From positions 1,054,001 to 1,118,000 of the forward strand of contig NZ_JABFHO010000001.1 of assembly GCF_013404085.1 (NCBI RefSeq): a DNA stretch of 64,000 nt, read 5' to 3'. The notes under the pieces were generated by a model, which was given only the letters and a program-made list of their open reading frames with translations, made no database searches and was not told the origin of the DNA. How positions within the stretch are numbered: the stretch's first letter is position 1; every line of letters begins with the position of its first letter. The stretch is from Winogradskyella helgolandensis. GTDB lineage: Bacteria > Bacteroidota > Bacteroidia > Flavobacteriales > Flavobacteriaceae. Below are positions 1 to 7,964 of this stretch, piece after piece. A program made the translations under genes and the position numbers.

Positions 1-615
1 CATATTTATCATTCCATAAGAATAACTTCCTTTTGGTAATCTGTCTCTAAAATCTTTAAAATATTTCCACAAGTTAAATTCGTTGTTAATTGACTTTAAT
101 ATGTTCCGAACGTTTTTTATTTCAGACATTTCTGGGTCTTGATATCTTTCGTTTTCTGGTTCCCAATATGAGTAGACATGTCTTGTTTTTCCATTTCCGA
201 TTTCAAAAACATATGTCTTTCCGTCAAATCCTTTCGGATAGTTTTCAATTTCTGCACAATCTTTTAAGGTCTCAATATTTTCCGCATTTAGAGAGTTAAT
301 TAATTTCTCAACAATTCTGTTTGGAATTTTTATTTTTTGATAAATAATCTCTGACTTATTCTTTCTTTTATTTTCTGTCACAAAATTTGTCAAAGTTCCG
401 TTATAAGTTGAGTCAGTTATTTTAATCAGTTCCACAACTTGATAATCTGTCCAAATTCGGTAAGCTTTTTCAAAATTCAGACTGTCATAATGTTTTAATC
501 CAATTTCAATTCGGTCAGACTCGATATAAGGATTCCAAAAGGATTCTTTTTCGGTTTGTCCAAATGCAAAAGTCGAAATCAGACTTAAAATTAATATGTG
601 GATTTGTTTTTTCAA
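1..615 (-). CDS. Secreted hypothetical protein, C-terminus beyond window
   Basis: An open frame of 205 codons runs from a TTG at 615 to the left edge without a stop, so the 3' end is missing. The first residues (KKQIHILILSLISTFAFGQ) form a classic flavobacterial Sec signal peptide ending just before a glutamine, so the product is predicted to be periplasmic or outer-membrane associated. The mature part is rich in charged and aromatic residues. I recognise no domain in it. The TTG start is chosen because the signal peptide begins there and no in-frame ATG precedes it; the upstream frame has a TGA and another TTG a few codons earlier. The frame lies opposite to the next gene (ssb), giving a divergent pair. 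No function is proposed. Confidence 0.65.
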   Translation of the reverse strand, partial: MKKQIHILILSLISTFAFGQTEKESFWNPYIESDRIEIGLKHYDSLNFEKAYRIWTDYQVVELIKITDSTYNGTLTNFVTENKRKNKSEIIYQKIKIPNRIVEKLINSLNAENIETLKDCAEIENYPKGFDGKTYVFEIGNGKTRHVYSYWEPENERYQDPEMSEIKNVRNILKSINNEFNLWKYFKDFRDRLPKGSYSYGMINM

Positions 616-771
616 CTGTTTGCTAACATGCAAATATCAGCACTCTAATGTATTCCTTATAAAAATACAACAAAACCCATCATAATCAACTATTAGTCAT
701 TTACAAACGAAAACAATTAATTACAAACGAATGTAAGTAGGTAACTACCGAATAATATTTGCAAGCCTCTA

Positions 772-779
772 CATCTTTG
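772..779 (+). promoter_or_regulatory. Near-consensus -7 element before ssb
   Basis: CATCTTTG differs from the Bacteroidota -7 motif TAnnTTTG only in its first base. It lies about 60 bases before the ssb start. The divergent 616-839 gap holds nothing else I can name. Confidence 0.4.
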
Positions 780-839
780 CAGTGTCGAAACATTAGAACT
801 CGATAGTATTAACTGTTTAACCATTAAAAATTAGAAATT

Positions 840-1175
840 ATGAACACACTTAAAAACAAAGTACAGTTGATTGGTAACTTAGGACAAGACCCAGAAATCA
901 CCAATTTTGAATCCGGTAAAATCTTAGCTAAATTTTCTATCGCTACTAACGATAGTTATAAAAATGCACAAGGTGAAAAGGTCACAGACACACAATGGCA
1001 TAATGTTGTTGCTTGGGGAAAAACAGCTCAGATTGTAGAAAAATATATTACCAAAGGCAAAGAAGTAGCCATAGAAGGGAAGCTAACCTCAAGATCTTGG
1101 GAGGATAAAGATGGCATGAAACGTTACATCACCGAAGTGGTTTGTAGCGAGCTTTTAATGCTTGGAAATAAATAG
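840..1175 (+). CDS. ssb: Single-stranded DNA-binding protein, short form
   Basis: A 111-residue OB-fold protein that coats single-stranded DNA in replication, repair and recombination. The start NTLKNKVQLIGNLGQDPEI, the central TDTQWHNVVAWGKTAQ and VEKYITKGKEVAIEGKL are textbook SSB signatures. The protein stops straight after the OB fold (ELLMLGNK). It has no glycine-rich linker and none of the acidic tip (DDIPF-like) that recruits partner proteins, and it is well below the usual 140-180 residues. That suggests a secondary SSB alongside a full-length copy elsewhere, which is inference. It is monocistronic, with a strong terminator directly after it. Confidence 0.95.
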   Translation: MNTLKNKVQLIGNLGQDPEITNFESGKILAKFSIATNDSYKNAQGEKVTDTQWHNVVAWGKTAQIVEKYITKGKEVAIEGKLTSRSWEDKDGMKRYITEVVCSELLMLGNK

Positions 1176-1196
1176 CATTTATTTAGATATAAAACT

Positions 1197-1228
1197 AAAA
1201 AGAGCAGCCCATTAGGTTGCTCTTTTTT
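1197..1228 (+). terminator. Rho-independent terminator after ssb
   Basis: Stem AAAAGAGCAGCC / GGTTGCTCTTTT (one G-T pair) with a 5-base loop, followed by a T run. It ends ssb transcription and also lies just past the stop of the convergent gene at 1256. Confidence 0.85.
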
Positions 1229-1255
1229 ATTTAATACAATATGTCTTTTTATAAA

Positions 1256-1639
1256 TTACTTCACTAATAAAGTGTATTGTGGTGTTGGATTTAAAGGACA
1301 GAAATACACATATCCTCCTTTTGCTAATGTCGTAATATTACTAGATTCCGAAGTATTATTCTCTACAGCTTTAGTGACATATGCCGTTTTAATATGGTTT
1401 TCTGGTTTAGACACATCTGCTCCTTTTGGGACTAATACAAAACCAACTTGGTGACCTACATTGTTATTCGCAATTTCAAAAATGTAATCTCCTTCTTCTA
1501 AGGTTAATGATTCTTGAGTAAAGGCACCTGTGGTTTGTTCTAAAGTCACTGTTGTTGCTTTAGTTTTCATGTTGTCTTGTGCATGTCCTGTTAATGTAAA
1601 GGTTAATGCAAGTACGATAATTGTGATAATTTTTTTCAT
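1256..1639 (-). CDS. Secreted cupredoxin-like protein
   Basis: A 127-residue protein with signal peptide MKKIITIIVLALTFTLTGHA. The mature part reads as a single cupredoxin-like beta sandwich. It has a histidine in NNNVGHQVGFVL and a C-terminal FCPLNPTPQYTLLV loop in which Cys is followed by prolines and a terminal strand. In true cupredoxins this loop supplies Cys and usually a second His or Met. Here the position expected for His is Gln (PTPQY), so copper binding is uncertain. It lies 30 bp downstream of the AhpD-like gene on the same strand, probably in one transcript. A periplasmic electron-transfer or metal-binding role is inferred from fold only. Confidence 0.7.
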   Translation of the reverse strand: MKKIITIIVLALTFTLTGHAQDNMKTKATTVTLEQTTGAFTQESLTLEEGDYIFEIANNNVGHQVGFVLVPKGADVSKPENHIKTAYVTKAVENNTSESSNITTLAKGGYVYFCPLNPTPQYTLLVK

Positions 1640-1669
1640 CTTTTTAAATTTTGTGGGTTGCTGTTTTAA

Positions 1670-2218
1670 TTAAATGGTTTCTAATTCTAAAGGTTGTGCT
1701 ACCGGAAAATCTACAGGTACTTGCGTCGTACTATGTACATAATTAGAAATGGTTTTGTCACCAACTAAAGCAATAGTATCTATTAAGTTTCCTTTGGTAT
1801 AGCCAACATTAAAAAAATGTTCTAACACTGTTGCGTCTGTTTTACCTCTGTTTTCCGTAATGTTTTTAGCTAATTTAGCTAAAGCATCTAGTTTGTCGTT
1901 TACAGTAGAATATCCAGCTCTCAATTCTAATATTTGTTGGTCTGTAAAGCCGTTCATTTTTCCAATGGCAGTGTGTGCAGAAAGACAATAAATACAATCG
2001 TTGACTTCACTCACAGCAAGATTGACAACTTCTTTTTCTTTAGCAGATAAGGATGTTTTTGCGTTAGCAAATGTTAAGTAATTTTCTAAAGCAGTATCAC
2101 TATGTGCATAGGTTGCATATAAGTTTGGTACAAATCCTAAAGCTTTATTTAGGTTATCGAAAATAGCTTGGTTGGTAGTACTTACGTCTTCTCTGGAAGG
2201 CACATTAAATGTAGTCAT
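1670..2218 (-). CDS. AhpD/carboxymuconolactone decarboxylase-like protein
   Basis: A 182-residue all-helical protein of the CMD/AhpD superfamily. The signature EVNDCIYCLSAHTAIGK (around residues 72-88) carries the Glu, the CxxC redox pair and the His that form the peroxidase-type active site in AhpD. No signal peptide is visible, so it should be cytosolic. Family members reduce peroxides through the dithiol. The exact substrate cannot be read from sequence. It is first in a probable two-gene unit with the cupredoxin-like gene. An imperfect -7 element and a short inverted repeat lie upstream. Confidence 0.85.
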   Translation of the reverse strand: MTTFNVPSREDVSTTNQAIFDNLNKALGFVPNLYATYAHSDTALENYLTFANAKTSLSAKEKEVVNLAVSEVNDCIYCLSAHTAIGKMNGFTDQQILELRAGYSTVNDKLDALAKLAKNITENRGKTDATVLEHFFNVGYTKGNLIDTIALVGDKTISNYVHSTTQVPVDFPVAQPLELETI

Positions 2219-2234
2219 AATTTTAATTGTTTAT

Positions 2235-2251
2235 CCTGAAATGTATTCAGG
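2235..2251. promoter_or_regulatory. Short inverted repeat in AhpD-like gene leader
   Basis: CCTGAA-ATGTA-TTCAGG, 6-base arms and 5-base spacer, 17 bases before the start codon. It could be a small operator or leader hairpin. The arms are short, so chance is possible. Confidence 0.3.
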
Positions 2252-2286
2252 TGTTTATAGTATATATTTTGATTTTTTTGTTGGTA

Positions 2287-2294
2287 CAAAGTTG
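2287..2294 (-). promoter_or_regulatory. Near-consensus -7 element for AhpD-like gene
   Basis: On the minus strand this reads CAACTTTG, one base off TAnnTTTG, about 70 bases before the start at 2218. Confidence 0.4.
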
Positions 2295-2363
2295 GGGTAT
2301 AATACAGCTGTAAAGAATATGTAAAGTTCCTTTTAACATGTCATTTTTTCCCGTTAAATTAAT

Positions 2364-2516
2364 TTAGCTTATAAATGGCTTTTCGGCATCACAGTAATAA
2401 TCATGAATATGATTTTGATCACAATGCATTTCTGTATTAATGGTATTCGCTATTTTCTTTGGACTGTTTGTAAATATCTCTATGAGATTGAATATGGATT
2501 TGATTTTTAGTTTCAT
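2364..2516 (-). CDS. Small hypothetical protein, 50 residues
   Basis: A short ATG-to-TAA frame in the gap between the AraC gene and the AhpD-like gene. The product begins MKLKIKSIFNLIEIF, continues TNSPKKIANTINTEM, and has a Cys/His-rich C-terminal part, HCDQNHIHDYYCD. The two Cys and three His could bind a metal. A near-consensus -7 element (CATCTTTG on the minus strand, 2543-2550) lies 26 bases before the start and the leader is A-rich, as expected for an expressed flavobacterial gene. I know of no family for it. Evidence is gene-like composition, promoter spacing and the otherwise empty 388-bp gap. It could still be chance. Confidence 0.4.
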   Translation of the reverse strand: MKLKIKSIFNLIEIFTNSPKKIANTINTEMHCDQNHIHDYYCDAEKPFIS

Positions 2517-2606
2517 CTTGTTATTGTTTTAATATTACAATGCAAAGATGCGAGGAAAGGGGATGCTATAAAATGAATAAACTGCCCTTAGGCTTGTCAA
2601 TTTTTC

Positions 2607-3449
2607 CTAACTAGAGGTTTTTAAGCGTTTTTTGTAGTCTGAAGGTGACATGGAGGTGCTCTTTTTGAACAAACGACTTAAGTGAGAGGCGTCTTCAAAA
2701 CCGATATCGTATGCAATTTCTTTTGCTGTTTTATCGGTGTAGACTAATTGACGTTGTGTTTCTAATACAATACGGTTGTGTATAATTTGTAATGGACTTC
2801 TGTTTAGTTTTGCAAAATTATTAGATAGGGTTTTGGGTGACCTAAATAATTTTTCGGCATAAAAAGCGACACTGTGTTCTGTTTTAAAATGTTGTTCTAC
2901 TAGAAAATTAAATTCTCGGAGTAAATCTACTTTAGAACTTTTTGGAGAATCGGATATGCCTTCTTTAGCTTTTAATAATCGTGTACTCTTTATAATAAAT
3001 CTCGCCATTAACATTCTGAGCATCTCGGCTTGTATGTTGTCTTCGGTTTCCAATTCGTCTATAAAAACGTCGTGAAGCGTATCATATTTTTGTTGCTCGG
3101 CTTTATCTAAATGAATCATTGGAATATTAGTATTTCCAAAAAAGAGAATACCAACACAACTCACTTCTTGATCATGATCTTTAATGCAGTAAAACTCACT
3201 ATTAAATTGATACATTATAAGGTCATTACCTCCATTGTATTGCAGATATTGAATAGGTGTTAATGCTAATATACTATGCGGAGGAACCGTAAACGGAACG
3301 CTGTCAATAGTTAAATCGATAGCTTCTGATTTTGCCCAAATAAACGTATATAACTCACACTGTTTAGCTGTTTTAAAGGAGCGTAAATCAGTTTCATTTC
3401 CAATATTGAAAATGGCATTTGTAGAAAATTCTTTAAAAGTATGAGTCAT
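2607..3449 (-). CDS. AraC-family transcriptional regulator
   Basis: About 280 residues. The last ~100 form the double helix-turn-helix DNA-binding domain of AraC/XylS regulators (KEIAYDIGFEDASHLSRLFK, then the conserved SPSDYKK ending). The N-terminal ~160 residues look like a cupin-type sensing domain. The ATG at 3449 is preferred over an in-frame GTG at 3455, which falls inside an inverted repeat. The gene lies downstream of, and parallel to, the 3-hydroxybutyrate dehydrogenase unit, separated by a good terminator. It is therefore expressed separately and is the obvious candidate regulator of that locus. The ligand is unknown. Confidence 0.9.
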   Translation of the reverse strand: MTHTFKEFSTNAIFNIGNETDLRSFKTAKQCELYTFIWAKSEAIDLTIDSVPFTVPPHSILALTPIQYLQYNGGNDLIMYQFNSEFYCIKDHDQEVSCVGILFFGNTNIPMIHLDKAEQQKYDTLHDVFIDELETEDNIQAEMLRMLMARFIIKSTRLLKAKEGISDSPKSSKVDLLREFNFLVEQHFKTEHSVAFYAEKLFRSPKTLSNNFAKLNRSPLQIIHNRIVLETQRQLVYTDKTAKEIAYDIGFEDASHLSRLFKKSTSMSPSDYKKRLKTSS

Positions 3450-3451
3450 AA

Positions 3452-3471
3452 CCACTAAGTCTGATTAGTGG
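3452..3471. promoter_or_regulatory. Inverted repeat abutting AraC gene start
   Basis: CCACTAA-6 bases-TTAGTGG, perfect 7-base arms, ending three bases before the ATG at 3449. The position fits an autoregulatory operator or a translation-blocking hairpin in the leader. Both readings are inference. Confidence 0.45.
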
Positions 3472-3523
3472 ATTAAAAATTACAAAAAAAGAAATTTAGT
3501 TACGTGTTTGTCTGATATGTCAT

Positions 3524-3572
3524 AAAAAAGGCATCAGATTTTTGACTAACACTTAAAAATTTTCTGATGCCT
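3524..3572 (-). terminator. Terminator downstream of the bdh unit
   Basis: Perfect 10-bp stem AGGCATCAGA / TCTGATGCCT with a 24-base AT-rich loop. On the minus strand it is followed by six T. It separates the dehydrogenase transcript from the AraC gene. Confidence 0.8.
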
Positions 3573-3688
3573 AATTTTAAATAAAGTATGATTTCTTAAA
3601 TAGCAGATTTTAAGAAACACATACTGTAATTATAAATTTGTTTTAAGGTTAAAAATTATTTGCCATGTACATAGAGTTAAAATATTTT

Positions 3689-3750
3689 ACTTAACACTTA
3701 ACACTTAACACTTAACACTTAACACTTAACACTTAACACTTAACACTTAA
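3689..3750. repeat. Heptanucleotide tandem repeat (ACTTAAC)8.9
   Basis: Sixty-two bases of uninterrupted 7-bp repeat, nearly nine identical copies. It ends 4 bases past the stop codon of the 3-hydroxybutyrate dehydrogenase gene. On that gene's strand the unit reads GTTAAGT. It is noncoding. Two copies of the same heptamer, on the other strand, occur at 54306-54319. Perfect identity implies recent slippage, so copy number probably varies between strains. Confidence 0.95.
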
Positions 3751-3754
3751 TATC

Positions 3755-4525
3755 TTACTGCGCACTCCAGCCTCCATCTAAAGCAAAGGAGGTGCCTGTA
3801 ATGGTCGTTGAGCTGTCTTTTGCTAATAAAATCGCCATATCTGCAATAGCTTCAAGTGGTACAAATTGTTTTACAGCTTGTTTCTTTAGCATTACTTTTT
3901 CTACAACGTCTTCTTCCGTCATGTTGTGTGCTTTGGCTTGATCTTTTATTTGGCCTTCCACCAAAGGTGTTTTTACATAACCAGGACAAATCGCATTACA
4001 AGTAATATTAAACGGCGCTCCTTCTAAGGCCATCACTTTGGTCATTCCTATAACTCCATGTTTTGCTGTAACATAAGCCGATTTAAATTCTGAAGCTCTA
4101 ATGCCATGTACGGAAGACACATTGATAATGCGACCAAAGTTTTGGGTTTTCATCTGTTTCCATGCGGCTTTTGACGCGTAGAACACAGCATTCATGTTTA
4201 TGGCAATAATGTTTTCATATTTCTTATTTGGAAAGTCTTCAATAGGAGACACAAATTGAATGCCTGCATTATTAACTAATACGTGAAGGCTTCCAAATGT
4301 GTTTATCGTTTCATTTACTAAATGTTCAATCGCTTCAGATTGTAATAAATTGGCATTAGAAAACCCGACTTTAATAGCATATTTCTTTGCAATAGCATTA
4401 GCAATATCTTGTCCGTTAGATTCTAAACCATGAAACATAATATTATAACCTTCTTTAGCAAACTGATGTGCAATACCTAAACCAATGCCACTTGTGCTTC
4501 CTGTAATAAGGGCCGTTTTAACCAT
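3755..4525 (-). CDS. 3-hydroxybutyrate dehydrogenase (SDR)
   Basis: A 256-residue short-chain dehydrogenase that interconverts 3-hydroxybutyrate and acetoacetate with NAD(H) in the cytosol. Seen: the cofactor motif TGSTSGIGLGIA (residues 9-20), NNAG at 85-88, and the catalytic Ser138, Tyr151, Lys155 set. The 3HB dehydrogenase hallmarks are also present: NNAGIQFVSPIEDFP, INVSSVHGIRAS, GYVKTPLVEGQI and the closing DGGWSAQ. Length is typical. The start overlaps the preceding hydrolase by 8 bp, so the two are translationally coupled. The partners (TonB receptor, hydrolases, acyl-CoA synthetase, symporter) suggest it finishes the breakdown of an imported 3HB-containing ester. Confidence 0.92.
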   Translation of the reverse strand: MVKTALITGSTSGIGLGIAHQFAKEGYNIMFHGLESNGQDIANAIAKKYAIKVGFSNANLLQSEAIEHLVNETINTFGSLHVLVNNAGIQFVSPIEDFPNKKYENIIAINMNAVFYASKAAWKQMKTQNFGRIINVSSVHGIRASEFKSAYVTAKHGVIGMTKVMALEGAPFNITCNAICPGYVKTPLVEGQIKDQAKAHNMTEEDVVEKVMLKKQAVKQFVPLEAIADMAILLAKDSSTTITGTSFALDGGWSAQ

Positions 4526-5300
4526 GATTTAAAAATTTTTGAAGTTCTAAATTAAAAGCATCAGGTTGGTCAATTACAACTCCATGTCTAGAGTTTTTTA
4601 TCACAACTAATGACGCGTTTTGCATGCGGTTAACATAGTCTTCTTTAAACGAAACAGGAGTGTAATCCATATCCGAACAAACAACTAATGTTCTGGTTTT
4701 TATGTTATTTATTTGCTCTCCCAGACCCCAATCCATTAGAGAGACAAACGATTTGTAATACGCATTATAATCGTTCTTTTTACAACGGGCTTCAAATTCA
4801 TCTCGCAAAGCGACTTGGTGATCTTCTGGAAACATATTAAATGAAATTTCTTTTGATAAGGCATCCAATCCTTTGGTTTCTAAAAAATGGGTTCGGTTCT
4901 TTAAAAGATCTTCTCCAATTTTGCCCATATCATTAAAATCTGGACCAGAATTTACAATCACTAAATTCTCTAAATACTCAGGATGTTTTGCAGCCATTTC
5001 AAAAGCGACTGCTCCTCCCATTGAAAAACCAACAATGGTTACTTTACTAATATGGAGTTGGTCTAATAGTTGCTTTACGTCTTCGGTCATTAATGCTACA
5101 CTATACGCATCTTGTGGTTTTGTAGAGGCTCCATGACCTCGTAAGTCTACAGCAATAACACGACGGGTTTTAGAAAAGAAAGGGACTTGTGCGTCCCAAT
5201 CTTTTTTAGTGGATCCTAGTCCATGAAGCAGCAGAAGAACTTTCCCTTGGCCGTGATCTTCATAATCTAGTTCTATATTGTTCACTTGAATTTTTAACAT
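4518..5300 (-). CDS. Cytosolic alpha/beta hydrolase
   Basis: A 260-residue alpha/beta-fold hydrolase with oxyanion motif LLHGLGS, nucleophile elbow GFSMGG (Ser93), a likely acid Asp in VCSDMDYTP and catalytic His239 (SRHGVV). No signal peptide is present. Members cleave esters, lactones or C-C bonds; sequence alone does not fix the substrate. It lies 11 bp after the TonB receptor and overlaps the 3-hydroxybutyrate dehydrogenase by 8 bp, so it probably releases the hydroxy acid that the dehydrogenase oxidises. A second, exported hydrolase is in the same locus. Confidence 0.88.
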   Translation of the reverse strand: MLKIQVNNIELDYEDHGQGKVLLLLHGLGSTKKDWDAQVPFFSKTRRVIAVDLRGHGASTKPQDAYSVALMTEDVKQLLDQLHISKVTIVGFSMGGAVAFEMAAKHPEYLENLVIVNSGPDFNDMGKIGEDLLKNRTHFLETKGLDALSKEISFNMFPEDHQVALRDEFEARCKKNDYNAYYKSFVSLMDWGLGEQINNIKTRTLVVCSDMDYTPVSFKEDYVNRMQNASLVVIKNSRHGVVIDQPDAFNLELQKFLNHG

Positions 5301-5311
5301 GTCTTAGAAAC

Positions 5312-7804
5312 TTAGTTTACAGTGGACTTCTTTTGTTTAAGACTGAATTGGTACTTTAATTCAAAAGAAACTAAGGTTTCAATTATTGGTGAAGCAACAA
5401 ACTCTCTGTTTTTAGCATTTAATAAGTTGGTGATGCTTAGTCCCATTGATAATTGGTCTGTAACGTTGTAGCCTGCATTGGCATCTATAGTGAAACCTCC
5501 TAATTGACCGTAATTCCAAGTTCTTCCGACTTGGGCGTTTTCAACAATTTCATTAACACCATCTCCATCTTGATCTTGTGTTTCTGCCGCAACGTTTATA
5601 CCAGAGAAGAAATCGTATTTTTCAACAAAACGTCCGTAAACAGCGCCGTAAAATTTTCCTTTGTTATAATGAAATCCAACGCTAAATTTGTGATTTGGTG
5701 TATTAATCGGTAATTCACTTTCTAGAACTTGTCCGTCTAAATTTCCGTCATTGGCAAGGTCATCTGTATCTAAGTTACGACCGAAGTACGAATAGTTAAC
5801 AGTCGTTCTAAAGTTATTATTGAAATAATAGTTTAAACCAATATCAGCACCATACGTATCTACGTGACCAAAGTTTAAATAGGTTAAAACAAACGAACCG
5901 TCAGAACCATCTACAAGATCTCCAATTGGAGTGTTACCAACATGGGTTACATTATTTCCATTTGCAGCATCTGCAACGTTAACTAATGGACTTATAAAAT
6001 TATCCGATTGGTTATAGTACGCATTAACATCAATAAATAATTTTTCTGATAATTGACCTTTATACCCTATTTCATAAGAATTAATGGTTTCTACGTCTAA
6101 TCTCGGAATTTCAGTGCCATCTGTTAAGGTAAACCCTTCACCATTTCCAATAACTAAACCGCCAAACAGGTTGCCTTTAAGGTTTAATATAGATGGTACA
6201 GCGATACCTTTTCCATAAGTTACTCTAAACGTTCCGTTGTTAAGCTTTTTAGTAACGGCTACTTTTGGGATGAAGTTGGAACCATATAAATCGTGATTAT
6301 CATAACGTCCTCCTAATAAAAATCCCCATCCAGAATCGTCTAATTTATATTCTAATTGTGTATAAATTCCTGTTTGACCTAAATCAATTCCTCCTTCGTC
6401 AAAAAGGTAGGTGCCTTTAGAATCTGCCATATCTAATTGGTATTGTGCACCTAAAGTAACATGCAGTTTATCCCAACTATTATTGTATTGTGCTTCTGCA
6501 TTAAAACGTTCTGAGGCATCTTTAAAAAGTGCACCACGTTGTAATGGAATGCCATCACCTTGATTAGGACCAAATTGAAACCATTGTTCTGTATATGACC
6601 GTTCGCGCGCTTCTGCCTCTGAAAACCCATTGTCTATAAACGACACATAATTTTGCGTTCTTTGGTTCATAGCATAAGTGTCTTCCGTATTACTCCATGT
6701 GTAATAAGTGTTAGCAAAGAAGTTTTTAGATACAAATTTTAACTGCGCCACATCAATACTCCAATCTTTAATTTGGTTACGACCAGCACTCGTAACTCCA
6801 ATATTACTATTGTTACTATGGCCATAATATCCAATTATCTCAGAAGCTTTTGTTGGCTTGTAATACAACGAAGCACCATATTTTGAAGATTCAAAATCAC
6901 GATCTAAATCTAATTCTTTGTACGCTTTTGTGCCTACATAAACACTATCTGCATAATTGAATTCTTTACCTTGAGAATGTTCAAAATGAAACTTATAAGC
7001 AAATTTTTCGTTGATCGCTTCAGCATGTCTTAATCGCGTGGTAAAAACACTTTGATTACCAAAACCTAAAGCTACAGTAGTACCTTCAGATTGTCTAGGG
7101 TTTTTAGTAATGGTACTTACTAAACCGTTATGTGCATTTGGCCCATAAAGTGTTCCGTTAGGGCCTAGTAATATTTCAACACGTGCAATGTCGTCTTTGG
7201 TCACTGTAGAGAATGATCCCATTGGCAAGCCGGTTGCAATTAATGTCGATAACCTATCGTCTGTAACTTGCAGATTTTTAGAATTGAAAGCTGAATTGAA
7301 ACCTCTAATATTAATGCCTGTACCTAAAACACCTGTTCTTACGAAGTCAACTCCTTTTTGTCTAGAGGCTAATTCTCCAATATTAAAACTTGGAAATTCT
7401 TCGATATCTCTAGCGGTAATTATGTTAACGGTTGCAGGTACATCTGTAATTTTTTGAGGCTGTTTATTGGCTGTTAATACCACTTCATCTAAAACACTAT
7501 TAGATTCATTTAGAGTAAGATTTAATGTGGTTGTATTTCCTCCTGTTACAGAAACACTTGTCGTTGACGTTCCGTAGCCAACATAAGAAACAGAAATGTC
7601 ATACGTGCCTTCTACAATATTTTCTAGCATAAATTTACCGTCGTAATCGGTAATTGTTCCTTTATCTAAGGCTTTAATATGTACGGTAGCGCCAGATAAT
7701 GGCATACCACTTTCTTCAGAAATTAATCCTTTAATGCTGCCCGTTTCTTGAGCAGTAACCATAAAAGAACTAATGAGGGTTAGTAAAAAAAATAATTTTT
7801 TCAT
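5312..7804 (-). CDS. TonB-dependent receptor with carboxypeptidase-like N-domain
   Basis: An 830-residue outer-membrane active transporter. Order: signal peptide (1-18), carboxypeptidase-regulatory-like beta domain (about 20-105, GSIKGLISEESGMPLSGATV), plug (about 115-235, including GINIRGFNSAFN and VEILLGPNGTLYGPNAHNG), then a 22-strand barrel ending in a typical terminal strand (VSFELKYQFSL). It imports a substrate too large or scarce for porins. The neighbours suggest a 3-hydroxybutyrate ester or oligomer, though siderophore receptors share this architecture. No SusD partner follows, so it is not a standard glycan pair. It is first gene of the second block, 157 bp after the TPR-like gene. 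Confidence 0.92.
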   Translation of the reverse strand: MKKLFFLLTLISSFMVTAQETGSIKGLISEESGMPLSGATVHIKALDKGTITDYDGKFMLENIVEGTYDISVSYVGYGTSTTSVSVTGGNTTTLNLTLNESNSVLDEVVLTANKQPQKITDVPATVNIITARDIEEFPSFNIGELASRQKGVDFVRTGVLGTGINIRGFNSAFNSKNLQVTDDRLSTLIATGLPMGSFSTVTKDDIARVEILLGPNGTLYGPNAHNGLVSTITKNPRQSEGTTVALGFGNQSVFTTRLRHAEAINEKFAYKFHFEHSQGKEFNYADSVYVGTKAYKELDLDRDFESSKYGASLYYKPTKASEIIGYYGHSNNSNIGVTSAGRNQIKDWSIDVAQLKFVSKNFFANTYYTWSNTEDTYAMNQRTQNYVSFIDNGFSEAEARERSYTEQWFQFGPNQGDGIPLQRGALFKDASERFNAEAQYNNSWDKLHVTLGAQYQLDMADSKGTYLFDEGGIDLGQTGIYTQLEYKLDDSGWGFLLGGRYDNHDLYGSNFIPKVAVTKKLNNGTFRVTYGKGIAVPSILNLKGNLFGGLVIGNGEGFTLTDGTEIPRLDVETINSYEIGYKGQLSEKLFIDVNAYYNQSDNFISPLVNVADAANGNNVTHVGNTPIGDLVDGSDGSFVLTYLNFGHVDTYGADIGLNYYFNNNFRTTVNYSYFGRNLDTDDLANDGNLDGQVLESELPINTPNHKFSVGFHYNKGKFYGAVYGRFVEKYDFFSGINVAAETQDQDGDGVNEIVENAQVGRTWNYGQLGGFTIDANAGYNVTDQLSMGLSITNLLNAKNREFVASPIIETLVSFELKYQFSLKQKKSTVN

Positions 7805-7889
7805 AATTAGAGACTATTGATTAAGTTAGTTTGAGTGGCAATCTATTATGAAATTCAAACTAAACATTGATAAATTAACAAGCTTATTA

Positions 7890-7899
7890 GTGTGACTTT
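7890..7899 (-). promoter_or_regulatory. AAAGTCACAC motif upstream of TonB receptor
   Basis: A 10-mer found three times in this locus (also 7968-7977 and 13390-13399), all in the same orientation. This copy lies 86 bases before the TonB receptor start. Candidate site for the local AraC regulator; inference. Confidence 0.4.
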
Positions 7900-7945
7900 T
7901 TTAAAATTAGAGTTATTAAATTACGAATATCATAATATAAGCCTT

Positions 7946-7964
7946 GTTTTTACTGTAAAAACTA
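7946..7964 (-). promoter_or_regulatory. Inverted repeat at the end of the TPR-like gene
   Basis: GTTTTTAC-T-GTAAAAAC (7946-7962), perfect 8-base arms. It overlaps the stop codon of the TPR-like gene. No T run follows on the minus strand, so it is at most a weak attenuator or mRNA end-protecting hairpin between the two blocks. Confidence 0.35.

Noticed and set aside
1272..1454. A 60-codon plus-strand frame opposite the cupredoxin-like gene
   Set aside because: Antisense shadow of a well-supported gene.
3689..3750. CRISPR-like array
   Set aside because: Seven-base units without spacers and no cas genes nearby.
5312..7804. SusC of a glycan utilisation locus
   Set aside because: No SusD-like gene or glycoside hydrolase is nearby; neighbours are hydrolases of ester type and a 3-hydroxybutyrate dehydrogenase.
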